Of a DNA stretch of 53,155 nucleotides, positions 7,208-16,304 are shown in pieces (position 1 is the stretch's first letter; every line of letters begins with the position of its first letter). The stretch is from Bacillota bacterium (GTDB lineage Bacteria > Bacillota > Clostridia > Lachnospirales > Bianqueaceae): contig JAFRZL010000046.1 in NCBI GenBank assembly GCA_017442535.1, forward strand, positions 1 to 53,155, written 5' to 3'. Below the pieces are notes generated by a model, which saw nothing but the letters and a program-made list of their open reading frames with translations, did no database searches and was not told where the DNA came from. The translations under genes and the position numbers were made by a program.

Positions 7208-9172
7208 TTAAGCCGCGTCCTCGAGAACGAAGAAGGCGGGAAGTTCCCAGTTTCTCCGTGCGGATTCCACGGAACGGCAAGCCAGAATGACTTCATTGCC
7301 GCTCACCTGGAAGACGCTCGACTTGCCATTGGTCAGATGGACGTAAATATACCGGTCCATATAGTAGTAATAGTCAATCGTCTGCGAACCGTCGGCCAGA
7401 TTCAGCTGAATCATTTTCTCGAGGAGAAGATTCAATCCGGACTTAGGAATGGATCTGACCGTTACCCCCTGGATCGTCTCCAGCGGGAAAATCGTTCCGT
7501 TGATCTCGGGATGCTCCGCGGAATAGATCAGATACTGCATCACGTCATAATCCATGACGATCCACCGGTTGTCCACTTTGCGGAGTACGGCCGTGCGGAT
7601 CCTCTCCATATGGTCCTCTGTCGAGAATACCACAAACGCACTGCGGCTGTCAGTGGACAGATACCTTGTCATGATCGGCCCTTCATCCATAATGGATTCG
7701 AGAAGCGACTTGATCTCGGATCTGACCTCGCTCGAAGCATCGGGCACCTCCGCTTTTTGCGGTGTCAGCCTGTATAGCGGGAACTGCCTCTCCGCCGCCT
7801 CGGCGTCAAGGGACCAGGTATTGAATTCACCGATGGCCTGCACCGTATCCGGCTGAACCAGCAGCACCACGCACTCGCCATCCGCATTATTATAATAGAA
7901 ACGATAATCCGACAGGGACTCGACATGCGGGATCGAGAGAGGTTTCAGCTGCACCAGCCATTCAGCCGTAACAAAGGCCATCTGCTGATAATCGTAGATA
8001 ACGCCCGCATCCGTATAAAAAGTATGCTCGGGGATCTCGATCTCCACGGGATCATTCTGAATGATCACCGCGGTACCGAGAAGCCGGGAATTATCCGTAA
8101 ATTTGACGTAGGAATTATCGACGCCGGTATCGGGAGGCTCCCAGGCAGGCGGCGTGACGCCGATGCCCATGTCCACGTATTCTCTGAAGGACCGGAGCAA
8201 TTCCTCTGCCACGGCGATGTCCTTCTGCTCCAGAATGAGAGCGCGGCGGCGTTCGCGTTCTTCCATATTGACCAGGTCTTCGTTAATATAGGGGCGGTAG
8301 GTCGCCAGGAAATCCCGGACAAAAGCCTCGTCCATCACGGCCAGCACCGGCACCAGGTTCTGCTGCTGATCAATGATGATCTTGAGCAGATCGGACGCGT
8401 CGGCAGAGGTCAGTCCCTTACCATGATAGGCTGTATAGAGGTTGCGGATCGTTTGCGGGCAGGTCGAAATCGCGTTCTGCCAGTCCAGATACACTTCATC
8501 ATAGACGATCATCTGCTGCATCCAGTCGCGCAGCGCTTCAAGATCCGGCTGCAGATACAGGAGCATCTCATTGGTATTCAGCTCGACGCTGCTGACCTTT
8601 TCCCAGAAATACAGTTCAAAGTAAGAGACCGGGATCCTCATCTCTTTCAGCTCGGGAGCTTCCAGAAAACTGGCCCAGAAGGTCTTTGTTTCCCCCATTT
8701 TGGCATTGGAAAATTTCAGGACAATTTCTTCCGTCGCGGCATCCCATTCGGCGGAAGCGTCCGCCTGCACGGGAACCCGGAAAAACTTGTTCTGAACCTG
8801 CATATGAAATTTGCCTTCCTTCTGCCGGAAGACGAATTCATAAACCCGATAACCTTCCAGTTGATTGCCATGTTCCTTCAGATAGCGGTCGATCAGCGTA
8901 TTGACCAGATCCTCCGACATCATAAAAGCCATCTGGTTATTGCCTTCCTCGTAGGAAAAAATCTTCATCCCGTATTTAAGGCGGTACTCCGCAGGGGTGA
9001 TGGACTTGTAATCAAAGGAAACCACCTGATTGGCTTTGTGGGAAACGGTCCAGGCGATGGCGGCCGCAAGCGCGGCCGCCACGAGGATACATTCCAGAAA
9101 AACGGTGAATCTGAGCCAGGAAACGGGCCTGATAAACCGGAACATGCCCTCCTTATGCTGCTTTTTCTGCAT
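7208..9172 (-). CDS. Membrane-anchored protein of unknown function
   Basis: A 654-residue protein that I do not recognise. It has a short basic N-terminus, one transmembrane segment (about residues 24-44, FLECILVAAALAAAIAW) and a long, probably extracytoplasmic part. That part is rich in aromatic residues and alternates beta-like and helical stretches. No catalytic motif or lipobox is obvious. The start lies 8 nt after the stop of pgi, so the two are probably co-transcribed. No good ribosome binding site precedes the ATG at 9172. The ATG at 9145 has AAGGAGG only 2 nt upstream, so the start is uncertain. No clear minus-strand terminator follows. Confidence 0.75.
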   Translation of the reverse strand: MQKKQHKEGMFRFIRPVSWLRFTVFLECILVAAALAAAIAWTVSHKANQVVSFDYKSITPAEYRLKYGMKIFSYEEGNNQMAFMMSEDLVNTLIDRYLKEHGNQLEGYRVYEFVFRQKEGKFHMQVQNKFFRVPVQADASAEWDAATEEIVLKFSNAKMGETKTFWASFLEAPELKEMRIPVSYFELYFWEKVSSVELNTNEMLLYLQPDLEALRDWMQQMIVYDEVYLDWQNAISTCPQTIRNLYTAYHGKGLTSADASDLLKIIIDQQQNLVPVLAVMDEAFVRDFLATYRPYINEDLVNMEERERRRALILEQKDIAVAEELLRSFREYVDMGIGVTPPAWEPPDTGVDNSYVKFTDNSRLLGTAVIIQNDPVEIEIPEHTFYTDAGVIYDYQQMAFVTAEWLVQLKPLSIPHVESLSDYRFYYNNADGECVVLLVQPDTVQAIGEFNTWSLDAEAAERQFPLYRLTPQKAEVPDASSEVRSEIKSLLESIMDEGPIMTRYLSTDSRSAFVVFSTEDHMERIRTAVLRKVDNRWIVMDYDVMQYLIYSAEHPEINGTIFPLETIQGVTVRSIPKSGLNLLLEKMIQLNLADGSQTIDYYYYMDRYIYVHLTNGKSSVFQVSGNEVILACRSVESARRNWELPAFFVLEDAA

Positions 9173-9179
9173 GGATGGT

Positions 9180-10763
9180 TTAGATATTCAGCATATCGCT
9201 GAAGGCTTTAAGCGCACCGTCGGTATCGTGCGCCAACACGCGCTTCGCGAGGATCTTGCCAAGCTGCACACCCTCCTGGTCGAAGCTGTTGATATTCCAG
9301 ACGAAGCCCTGGAACATAACTTTGTTCTCGAAATGAGCCAGCAGCGCGCCGAGCGACTCGGGCGTCAGCTGATCACCCACAATAATGCTGGACGGACGGC
9401 CGCCCTCAAAGCTCTTGTTCGGATTCTCATCATCTTTGCCGCAGGCGAAGGCCATGATCTGCGCAGCGACATTGGCGCCGAGCTTCTGCTGGCTGGTCGA
9501 GCCCTGGATCACCACGTCCCTGCCGATCTGGCTGGCACGGAAGCCGACAAACTGCAGCGGAACGATGGTCTTGCCCTGATGCAGGAGCTGGTAGAAGGAG
9601 TGCTGTCCGTTGGTTCCCGGCTCACCGAAAATGATCGGTCCGGTCACATAGGAAACGGGCTCGCCGAAGCGGTTCACGGACTTGCCGTTGCTCTCCATAT
9701 CGAGCTGCTGCAGATGAGCGGGGAAGCGGCTGAGTGCCTGTGAATAAGGCAGCACCGCCGTTACGGGATAATTCTTGACATTCCGCTCGAACACACCGAT
9801 CAGCGCGTCCAGCATCGCCGCGTTCTGCATGGGATCCGGATTCTTGGCAAGCTCGTCCTCAGCGGCTGCGCCGTTCAGGAAGCGCTCAAACACCTCGGGG
9901 CCGAAGGCCAGCGAAAGCACCGCGCCGCCGACACAGGAGGTTGAAGAATAGCGGCCTCCGATATAATCATCCATGAAGAACGCTGCCAGATAATCACTGC
10001 TGCCCGCAAGAGGAGAAGTCTCGCTCGTCACCGCTACCATGTGGCGGGAAGGATCCAGTCCTTCATTGCGGAGCGCGTCCTTGACAAAGGATTCGTTCGT
10101 CAGCGTCTCAAGCGTCGTACCGGATTTGGAAACCAGCACGAAGAGAGAGCGCGCTACATTGATACCGGCAAGGACGCTGGCTGCGTCGTCGGGATCCACA
10201 TTGCTGATGAACCTGGCTTCCATATGGAAGGTATGATTCTGCTTGGCCCAGTTCTCCAGCGCAATATACATGGCGCGGGGGCCGAGATCGCTTCCGCCGA
10301 TACCGATCTGAACGACAGTGGTGAAGGTCTCCCCGGCTTCATTCGTAATCTCTCCGGCGTGCACGCGGCGCGCAAAATCCGCCACCTTGCGCTGCTCGCC
10401 CAGATAAAACTCGCGCTTGTTCACACCGTCAGCCATAACGTCCTCGCCAAGCTGACCTCTTGTCAGCTGATGCAGCACCAGACGCTTCTCTCCGGTATTG
10501 ATCACTTCGCCATTATATAATGCCTTATATTTCTCAGCCAGCTGCGTCTCGGCAGCAAGTTCGCACAGAACGCCGAGGATCTCGTCATCCACCTGCTTGG
10601 CCGCGTAATTATAAACCAGTCCGTTGGACATGGGAACGCTGTAGCGCGTCACCCGGCGGGCACCGTTCTCCCCCGCCATTGCTTTTGTAAGGTCAACCCG
10701 ATCCTTAAGTGCCGCCAGCTTAGCAAAAGCGGCTGTCTGATCCATGTTTTTCCAAGAAATCAT
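9180..10763 (-). CDS. pgi: Glucose-6-phosphate isomerase
   Basis: A 527-residue phosphoglucose isomerase interconverting glucose-6-phosphate and fructose-6-phosphate in glycolysis. Diagnostic segments are VQIGIGGSDLGPRAMYIAL, the phosphate-binding SKSGTTLET, GGRYSSTSCVG, and FGEPGTNGQHSFYQLLHQG with the catalytic His. This is the long (E. coli-like) form. The frame is open further upstream to 10937, but the start is placed at ATG 10763. GAAAGGA precedes it, homology begins there (SWKNMDQTAAF) and the promoter lies at 10828-10855. The membrane protein gene follows after 7 nt. Confidence 0.97.
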   Translation of the reverse strand: MISWKNMDQTAAFAKLAALKDRVDLTKAMAGENGARRVTRYSVPMSNGLVYNYAAKQVDDEILGVLCELAAETQLAEKYKALYNGEVINTGEKRLVLHQLTRGQLGEDVMADGVNKREFYLGEQRKVADFARRVHAGEITNEAGETFTTVVQIGIGGSDLGPRAMYIALENWAKQNHTFHMEARFISNVDPDDAASVLAGINVARSLFVLVSKSGTTLETLTNESFVKDALRNEGLDPSRHMVAVTSETSPLAGSSDYLAAFFMDDYIGGRYSSTSCVGGAVLSLAFGPEVFERFLNGAAAEDELAKNPDPMQNAAMLDALIGVFERNVKNYPVTAVLPYSQALSRFPAHLQQLDMESNGKSVNRFGEPVSYVTGPIIFGEPGTNGQHSFYQLLHQGKTIVPLQFVGFRASQIGRDVVIQGSTSQQKLGANVAAQIMAFACGKDDENPNKSFEGGRPSSIIVGDQLTPESLGALLAHFENKVMFQGFVWNINSFDQEGVQLGKILAKRVLAHDTDGALKAFSDMLNI

Positions 10764-10827
10764 TTTGGATAGTTCCTTTCTGAATAGTATTTGCTCGTAC
10801 AATCGGTCGCATACACTTACCCCTTTT

Positions 10828-10855
10828 ATTATACAACAAATTCCGATTCCTGCAA
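10828..10855 (-). promoter_or_regulatory. pgi: Sigma-A promoter of pgi
   Basis: On the minus strand TTGCAG (10850-10855), a 16-bp spacer and a perfect TATAAT (10828-10833). It gives a leader of about 58 nt before the ATG at 10763. Confidence 0.75.
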
Positions 10856-10873
10856 CTGTTTTTGGCAAATTCG

Positions 10874-10910
10874 CGAAAAAAACCGGCGGCCGCCGGATCA
10901 GGCTGCCGCC
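10874..10910 (-). terminator. Terminator of the glycerate operon
   Basis: On the minus strand GGCGGC (10905-10910) can pair with GCCGCC in a GC-rich segment (CCGGCGGCCGCCGG), followed by seven T residues. It lies 76 bp past the glycerate kinase stop and before the pgi promoter. Confidence 0.75.
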
Positions 10911-10985
10911 GATTACTGTAAACTTTTCCCGCATCACCCGGCAGGAGAAAAGGTGGTGCGAGTTCTTCTCTGCATAATCAAGAGC

Positions 10986-12218
10986 TTACGGCCTGATCAG
11001 CGCGACCGCGACGTCATTGACATTCGTGCCGGTAGGTCCGGTCATGATCAGTCCGTTTACTTTCTGAAGGGCATGGTAGGCGTCATTGTCCTGCAGCACT
11101 TGGTCGATCGTGATACCAAGCGCCTTCAGTTCGCTGAAGGTCTCACCGTCCGTGTAGCCGCCGGCTGCATCCGTCGGTCCGTCCGTGCCGTCACTTCCGA
11201 CCGAGAAAACTGCCGCATTCATGCCGGCGATCCCGACGGCTGCCGCGAGCGCGAGCTCCTGATTGCGGCCGCCCTTACCATGGCCGGTCAGCTTGACAAT
11301 GGTCTCGCCGCCCGCGATAAAGGCAAGCGCCTTGCCGGATCCGGCATGTGTCTTCAGAATCGAAGCCATAAAGCTTCCTGCTTCCTTAGCCTGGCAGCAG
11401 AGCTGGTCGGTCAGCATCACGGGCTCATACCCAAGCCCGATACAGGTCTTTTCCGCGGCCGCACAAAGCTCGCGGACACTGCCGTTGATCTGGGTGTGAA
11501 CATTTTCAAGCGTCTTGGGCGTCTCGATGTTCAGCAGCGCCCGGGCCTCGTCGGACATGCGCAGCTGGTATTTATCCGCGATCCGAAGCGCGTCCTCTGT
11601 CGTGGAAGAGTCCGGGCAGGCGGGGCCGGAAGCGATCATATCCAGCGGATCGCCCAGAATATCGGACAGAATTACAGCTTCCACATGCGCCGGCCAGCAA
11701 ATCTGGGCAAAACGGCCGCCCTTTACCTGGGACAGACGCTTCCTGATCGTATTGATTTCGACTATATCCGCGCCGCAGGCCAACAGCTGCCCGGTGATAT
11801 CCTGCAGCTCCTCTGCCTTCACCAGCGGTTTCTCAAACAGTGCACTGCCGCCGCCTGAGAGCAGGAACAGCACCGTATCTTTTTCAGACAGATCGGACAC
11901 CAGATCAAGCGCGGCCTGCGTGCCCTTGAAAGAATTCTCATCCGGCACCGGATGGCCGGCTTCATAGCAATCAAAATTCGCGATCGGGCCCATGACGTGA
12001 TCATACTTGGTCACCACCACGCCCTTCTCAATGCGGTCGCCCATACAGTCCGAAGCGGCTTTCGCCATCTGCCAAGCCGCTTTGCCTGCCGCTACCAGCA
12101 GGACTCTGCCCGGGAATTCACGCCCGGATACCGCTCTCGCTACTGCCGCGTCGGGCTGAACCGCCGCGATCGAATCCCGAATAATACGGTCCGCATGCGA
12201 GCGAAGTAATTCAATCAT
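10986..12218 (-). CDS. Glycerate 2-kinase (MOFRL/TtuD family)
   Basis: A 410-residue type II glycerate kinase. It phosphorylates D-glycerate to 2-phosphoglycerate, feeding lower glycolysis. Seen are the N-terminal GKAAWQMAKAA, the mid segment FLLSGGGSALFEKP, SGPACPDSSTT, GGETIVKLTGHGKGGRNQE and SVGSDGTDGPTDAAGG near the C-terminus, typical of the GK-II and MOFRL domains. The ATG at 12218 is chosen because GAGAGGAG precedes it; the frame is open to 12275. The adjacent upstream gntP makes a two-gene uptake and activation unit, so the imported substrate is probably glycerate or a related hydroxy acid. Confidence 0.92.
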   Translation of the reverse strand: MIELLRSHADRIIRDSIAAVQPDAAVARAVSGREFPGRVLLVAAGKAAWQMAKAASDCMGDRIEKGVVVTKYDHVMGPIANFDCYEAGHPVPDENSFKGTQAALDLVSDLSEKDTVLFLLSGGGSALFEKPLVKAEELQDITGQLLACGADIVEINTIRKRLSQVKGGRFAQICWPAHVEAVILSDILGDPLDMIASGPACPDSSTTEDALRIADKYQLRMSDEARALLNIETPKTLENVHTQINGSVRELCAAAEKTCIGLGYEPVMLTDQLCCQAKEAGSFMASILKTHAGSGKALAFIAGGETIVKLTGHGKGGRNQELALAAAVGIAGMNAAVFSVGSDGTDGPTDAAGGYTDGETFSELKALGITIDQVLQDNDAYHALQKVNGLIMTGPTGTNVNDVAVALIRP

Positions 12219-12289
12219 AATTCGTACTCCTCTCTTCGTTTTAAATGGATGCGCCGACGCGAACGGCCGGCGCACCCAAATGGATCAAA

Positions 12290-13648
12290 TCAGAAAATCA
12301 GGCTCAGAATAAAGATCTCAACCATAGAAGCAAGACCGATGATCAGGGTCATCAGCGTCTGTGTCTTATAACCTTCTTCAGGCTTCATTTCGCCGAAATT
12401 GGTAACAACCCAGAAATAGGAGTCGTTCGCGTGGGAGACGGTCATAGCACCGGCACCGATCGCCATAACGACAAGCGCGATTTCAATAGGAGTCGTGAAT
12501 CCCAGAACGGGCAGCAGCGGGGCGATAATACCGGCCGTTGTCGTAATGGCAACCGTCGAGGAGCCCTGTGCACTCTTCAGGATCGCAGCCAGCAGGAACG
12601 GGAAGAAGATGCCCATCGCCTGCAGTACGGTCGCATGCTCCGTGATGAAGTTCACCATATCGGAGGAAGCGATAACTTTGCCCAGTACGCCGCCGGCAGC
12701 CGTCACGAACAGGATCGGGCCTACGGTCTTCAGCGTATCATTGGTCAGATCATAGAAGATGTCTTTCTTCTTGGCCGTGAACATCTGGATGATGGCCAGG
12801 ATCGAACCTACTGCCAGAGCCATGATGGGCGTGCCCAGGAAGGTGAGGCCTTCTGCCAGCCATCCGGTCATCTTCGCCATGGAAACGACGGAAGAAGCAG
12901 CCATCAGGATAATCGGAACAACCAGCGGAGCCAGCGCGTTAAAGCCATTCGGCAGCTTGCCATACTCAGCCTTGAGTTCCTCATAGGTCTTAACGGCCTC
13001 GCCCTCTTCGGCCAGCTCGTCGGCGCTCTTGATCTTCTTGCCGATGAGTTTGGCATAGATCAGACCGGCAATCAGCGGGAAGATAGAGCAAAGCGCACCG
13101 AGGCCCATGACCAGAAGCAGGTTGTTGCCAACGCCCAGTGTATTAGCCGCAGCGATCGGACCCGGAGTAGGCGGAATGAATACGTGAGCGATATACAATC
13201 CACAGGACAGGCATACCGTCATAGCGACGCTGGATTTGCCCGTGCGCTTAACCAGTGCCTTACGGATCGGGTTCAGGATAACGAAACCGCTATCGCAAAA
13301 TACCGGGATGGAAACGACCCAGCCCATCAACTCAATCGCGAGTTCCGGATTCTTTTCACCAACCACTTTGATAACCATGTCCGCCAGCTTAAGGGCGGCG
13401 CCCGTCTTCTCCATGACAGCGCCGATGAAAGCGCCGAGGATAATGACGATACCGATGGACGTAAACGTGCCGGAGAAGCCGGAACCGATAATTCCGGGGA
13501 TGTCCGTCAGCTTAATGCCTGCAATGATCGCGAGCAGCAGAGATACACCCATAATCGAAAGGAAAGGATGTACTTTGAGCTTGGAGATTAGCAGGATCAT
13601 CACCACGATTGCGACAACAAACGCAATAATCAGAGGTACGCCTGTCAT
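12290..13648 (-). CDS. GntP family sugar-acid permease
   Basis: A 452-residue integral membrane permease with about 12 hydrophobic segments. FIPPTPGPIAAANTLGVG and VSIPVFCDSGFVIL are diagnostic of the gluconate permease family (gluconate, glycerate and other hydroxy acids, by proton symport). The co-transcribed glycerate kinase points to glycerate rather than gluconate, because no gluconokinase is present. The ATG at 13648 is preferred over a TTG two codons upstream, because AAAGGAGG sits 8 nt before it. No regulator lies in the operon. Confidence 0.93.
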   Translation of the reverse strand: MTGVPLIIAFVVAIVVMILLISKLKVHPFLSIMGVSLLLAIIAGIKLTDIPGIIGSGFSGTFTSIGIVIILGAFIGAVMEKTGAALKLADMVIKVVGEKNPELAIELMGWVVSIPVFCDSGFVILNPIRKALVKRTGKSSVAMTVCLSCGLYIAHVFIPPTPGPIAAANTLGVGNNLLLVMGLGALCSIFPLIAGLIYAKLIGKKIKSADELAEEGEAVKTYEELKAEYGKLPNGFNALAPLVVPIILMAASSVVSMAKMTGWLAEGLTFLGTPIMALAVGSILAIIQMFTAKKKDIFYDLTNDTLKTVGPILFVTAAGGVLGKVIASSDMVNFITEHATVLQAMGIFFPFLLAAILKSAQGSSTVAITTTAGIIAPLLPVLGFTTPIEIALVVMAIGAGAMTVSHANDSYFWVVTNFGEMKPEEGYKTQTLMTLIIGLASMVEIFILSLIF

Positions 13649-13701
13649 ATTCAATTCCTCCTTTAGAGTAATCCGGTTCGCCCCGGATCCATGTTATGCA
13701 T

Positions 13702-13729
13702 ATTATACCACAAATGACTAAAATGTCAA
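13702..13729 (-). promoter_or_regulatory. Consensus promoter of the gntP-glycerate kinase operon
   Basis: On the minus strand a perfect TTGACA (13724-13729), a 16-bp spacer and a perfect TATAAT (13702-13707). No operator is obvious. Confidence 0.88.
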
Positions 13730-13780
13730 GTTGATTATATCATTTTGTACAATATGTACGAAAATTGGCTTTTTGGCAGC

Positions 13781-13809
13781 AAAAAGGCGGATCCGTAAAA
13801 AGATCCGCC
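13781..13809 (-). terminator. Terminator of the 234-residue membrane protein gene
   Basis: GGCGGATC (13786-13793) pairs with GATCCGCC (13802-13809). On the minus strand TTTTT follows the stem. It lies 37 bp past the stop at 13847. Confidence 0.88.
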
Positions 13810-13846
13810 CCATATGACCGACACGGGATCAACTGTGATCTCCCGG

Positions 13847-14551
13847 CTATTTTCTGGAGAAAATGATCGTTAACGAGCTCCCGCCGGTACCTGCCAAATA
13901 TAGCTTGCCGTCTTTAAGTGTAACAACGGAACTGGCTCCCGCGTTTGTGACCATATACGTGTCACCCGAACTATGATACCATTTCCCGGTGCTTGATTTG
14001 GAGTCGGCCGTAATGATGGCTGTCCCGTCCTTACTGAAATTGAATTCCAGCGAATGGTAATCATTGTACTGCTTCTGATACTCCGCGTAGGCGTATTTCT
14101 TGCCATTGATCTCCACGACGCTGGGCACCCATGTCCCTTCTATGCCTGAATGGCTCGGGGCAAAAATCTTGATGAGAATAAAAATCGCCACAGCAGCCAG
14201 CAGGAGCTTGATCAGCCAGCCGGAAGAACCTGTTTTTGCCCCTGTTCCCGCGGCACGGTTTGCGGATGACGCCCCGGAAGGTTCCGGAACCACCTTCATA
14301 TTAATCGTCTGTCCGGCCCCGCCGCGCAGATAGTCCGCGTAATCGTAGATAAACATCACCTGCTGCCGATTGGCGTCGGCTACGCGCCCGTCACCGAGCA
14401 CCGTGAAAACCTCTCCGTCTTTGACGGCGGTCAGCTTGTCACCTGCCAGCCTGAAAACGACCCGGCCATAGCCGTCGACCACCCTGCCCGTTCCTTTTTC
14501 CAGCTGACCCATTTCGACTCCATTCAGGTTCACTACTTTATAAGTATTCAT
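13847..14551 (-). CDS. Single-pass membrane protein with lipocalin-like C-terminal domain
   Basis: A 234-residue protein of unknown function. The first 75 residues are a soluble segment with short glycine-turn repeats (GYGRVVFRLAGDKL, GDGRVADANRQQV). One hydrophobic segment, WLIKLLLAAVAIFILIKIF, lies near 112-130. The last 100 residues begin GIEGTWVPS, have a beta-strand pattern and end in IIFSRK, resembling small lipocalin-type (GxW motif) domains. AAGGAGG lies 5 nt before the ATG. It has its own consensus promoter and terminator, so it is monocistronic. The domain name is inference; the open frame and expression signals are clear. Confidence 0.8.
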   Translation of the reverse strand: MNTYKVVNLNGVEMGQLEKGTGRVVDGYGRVVFRLAGDKLTAVKDGEVFTVLGDGRVADANRQQVMFIYDYADYLRGGAGQTINMKVVPEPSGASSANRAAGTGAKTGSSGWLIKLLLAAVAIFILIKIFAPSHSGIEGTWVPSVVEINGKKYAYAEYQKQYNDYHSLEFNFSKDGTAIITADSKSSTGKWYHSSGDTYMVTNAGASSVVTLKDGKLYLAGTGGSSLTIIFSRK

Positions 14552-14597
14552 GTATCCTCCTTAACCGGCTCCATCGGCCGCCTGCCTGATCAATCAT

Positions 14598-14626
14598 ATT
14601 ATAATCGCGTTCCGATCTTTTGTCAA
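14598..14626 (-). promoter_or_regulatory. Consensus promoter of the 234-residue membrane protein gene
   Basis: On the minus strand TTGACA (14621-14626), a 17-bp spacer and TATAAT (14598-14603), all consensus. It is divergent from the glycosidase promoter about 40 bp away. Confidence 0.88.
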
Positions 14627-14662
14627 GGATTCGGACGGTGCTGAAAAAACGGCACAGAGGAC

Positions 14663-14690
14663 TTGCGGGCAGGGAAAAATATGATATAAT
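14663..14690 (+). promoter_or_regulatory. Promoter of the glycosidase-MATE operon
   Basis: TTGCGG (14663-14668), a 16-bp spacer and TATAAT (14685-14690). The leader to ATG 14732 is about 35 nt. Confidence 0.72.
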
Positions 14691-14731
14691 GCTACATAGT
14701 AGGATTCATGATTTTTAAGGAGGTCCCGCTC

Positions 14732-16273
14732 ATGCCCGCCTGGTTAAACGACGCTGTTTTCTACGAAATCTATCCGCAGTCTTTTTATGATTCCAACGGC
14801 GACGGTATCGGTGATATCAACGGTATCCGGGAGAAGCTCGATTATATCCTTTCACTCGGCTGCAATGCGCTCTGGATCAACCCCTGTTACGATTCGCCTT
14901 TCAGGGACGGGGGGTATGATGTGCGTGATTATTACAAAGTCGCCCCCCGTTACGGGACCAATGAGGATCTGTACGGGCTGTTTGAAGATGCCCACCGCAA
15001 AGGCATGCATATTCTGCTGGATCTGGTCCCCGGCCATACCTCCGAGGAGCATCCCTGGTTTGCGGAAAGCAGTAAAGCCGAACCGAATGCCTATTCCGGG
15101 CGCTATATCTGGACCGATTTCTGGATCAAATCAATCCCCGGGCATCCCTATATCGGCGGAGAAACACCCCGGAACGGGACCTATATGCTGAATTTCTTCA
15201 AGTGCCAGCCCGCCCTGAACTACGGCTGGCGCAGTCCTTCCGAGTCCTGGCAGTGCGGAACCGATCATCCGGACGCGCTCGCCACCCGCGAGGCGCTCAA
15301 AGACATTATCTGTTTCTGGCTGGACCGCGGCGCGGACGGGTTCCGTGTAGATATGGCCGATTCACTGGTCAAGGGCGACGACGAAGATAAATCCTCTACC
15401 TGCGAAATCTGGCGCGATATCCGCGCCATGCTCGACCGGGACTATCCCGGAGCGGCGCTTGTCTCCGAGTGGAGCAACCCCAGGCTTGCGCTGAACAACG
15501 CCGGCTTCCATATGGATTTTTATCTGGATCACTGGTATAATGGCTATCACAGTCTGCTCCGTCGGGTGGAAGACGGTATTGACCGGAGCTATTTCCGCAA
15601 GGACGCGGACAGTGATATTCAGCTGTTCCTGCAGGATTATCTGCCGAAATACCGGGAGACCCGGGAGCATGGCTATATCAGTTTTATCACATGCAATCAT
15701 GATACGCCCCGCCTGGCGCCGCGCCTTTCCGACCGTGAACTGCAGCTTGCCTATGCAACGCTTTTTACGCTGCCGGGCATCCCCTTCCTGTATTACGGGG
15801 ACGAAATCGCCATGCGTTATCAGGAGAAGCTTCCGACCAAAGAGGGCGGGTATACACGAACCGGTTCACGGACGCCCATGCAGTGGGACGAAGGACCGAA
15901 TCTGGGATTTTCCACGGCGCCTGCCGACCGGCTCTATCTGCCTGTGGACGCTTCTCCGGATGCTCCGACCGCTGCTTCAGCTACTGGCCGGGACAGTCTT
16001 CTCGAACTGATCCGTTCCGTTCTGACACTGCGGCATCATGAACCCGATCTTCAGGCGGACGGCGATTTCAGCATCCTGCATGCAGCATCGGGTGATCCGT
16101 TGTTTGTCTACAGCCGCGGCAGGCGCATCCTAGCCGTGAATCCTTCCGGCAAGGTCCGGACGGCGGCCATTCCCGGACTTAAAGCGGGCGCCGTGCCGGC
16201 GCTGCTGATCGGCAGTGCGGATGTTTCGGACAGCCAGCTGACCCTCGGCCCCCAATCCTTTATTGTGACTTAA
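14732..16273 (+). CDS. Alpha-glycosidase of the alpha-amylase family (GH13)
   Basis: A 513-residue cytoplasmic glycoside hydrolase with no signal peptide. The four GH13 regions are visible: DLVPGHTSEEHPWF; GFRVDMADSL with nucleophile Asp207; LVSEW with acid/base Glu246; and FITCNHDTPR with Asp324. N-terminal LNDAVFYEIYPQSFYDSNGDGIGD matches oligo-1,6-glucosidase, alpha-glucosidase and trehalose-like enzymes. Exact bond specificity cannot be read. The ATG at 14732 has AAGGAGG 8 nt upstream; an upstream in-frame ATG at 14708 overlaps that site. The MATE fusion gene starts 31 nt after the stop, so they are co-transcribed. Confidence 0.93.
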   Translation: MPAWLNDAVFYEIYPQSFYDSNGDGIGDINGIREKLDYILSLGCNALWINPCYDSPFRDGGYDVRDYYKVAPRYGTNEDLYGLFEDAHRKGMHILLDLVPGHTSEEHPWFAESSKAEPNAYSGRYIWTDFWIKSIPGHPYIGGETPRNGTYMLNFFKCQPALNYGWRSPSESWQCGTDHPDALATREALKDIICFWLDRGADGFRVDMADSLVKGDDEDKSSTCEIWRDIRAMLDRDYPGAALVSEWSNPRLALNNAGFHMDFYLDHWYNGYHSLLRRVEDGIDRSYFRKDADSDIQLFLQDYLPKYRETREHGYISFITCNHDTPRLAPRLSDRELQLAYATLFTLPGIPFLYYGDEIAMRYQEKLPTKEGGYTRTGSRTPMQWDEGPNLGFSTAPADRLYLPVDASPDAPTAASATGRDSLLELIRSVLTLRHHEPDLQADGDFSILHAASGDPLFVYSRGRRILAVNPSGKVRTAAIPGLKAGAVPALLIGSADVSDSQLTLGPQSFIVT

Positions 16274-16304
16274 TTGTCGCCAAAACCCAACTGGAGGAAT
16301 CCAC

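Noticed and set aside
12245..13591. A 448-codon open frame on the + strand rich in Asp, Arg, Gln and His
   Set aside because: It is opposite gntP, whose family motifs, promoter and ribosome binding site are clear. The composition is typical of antisense to membrane helices.
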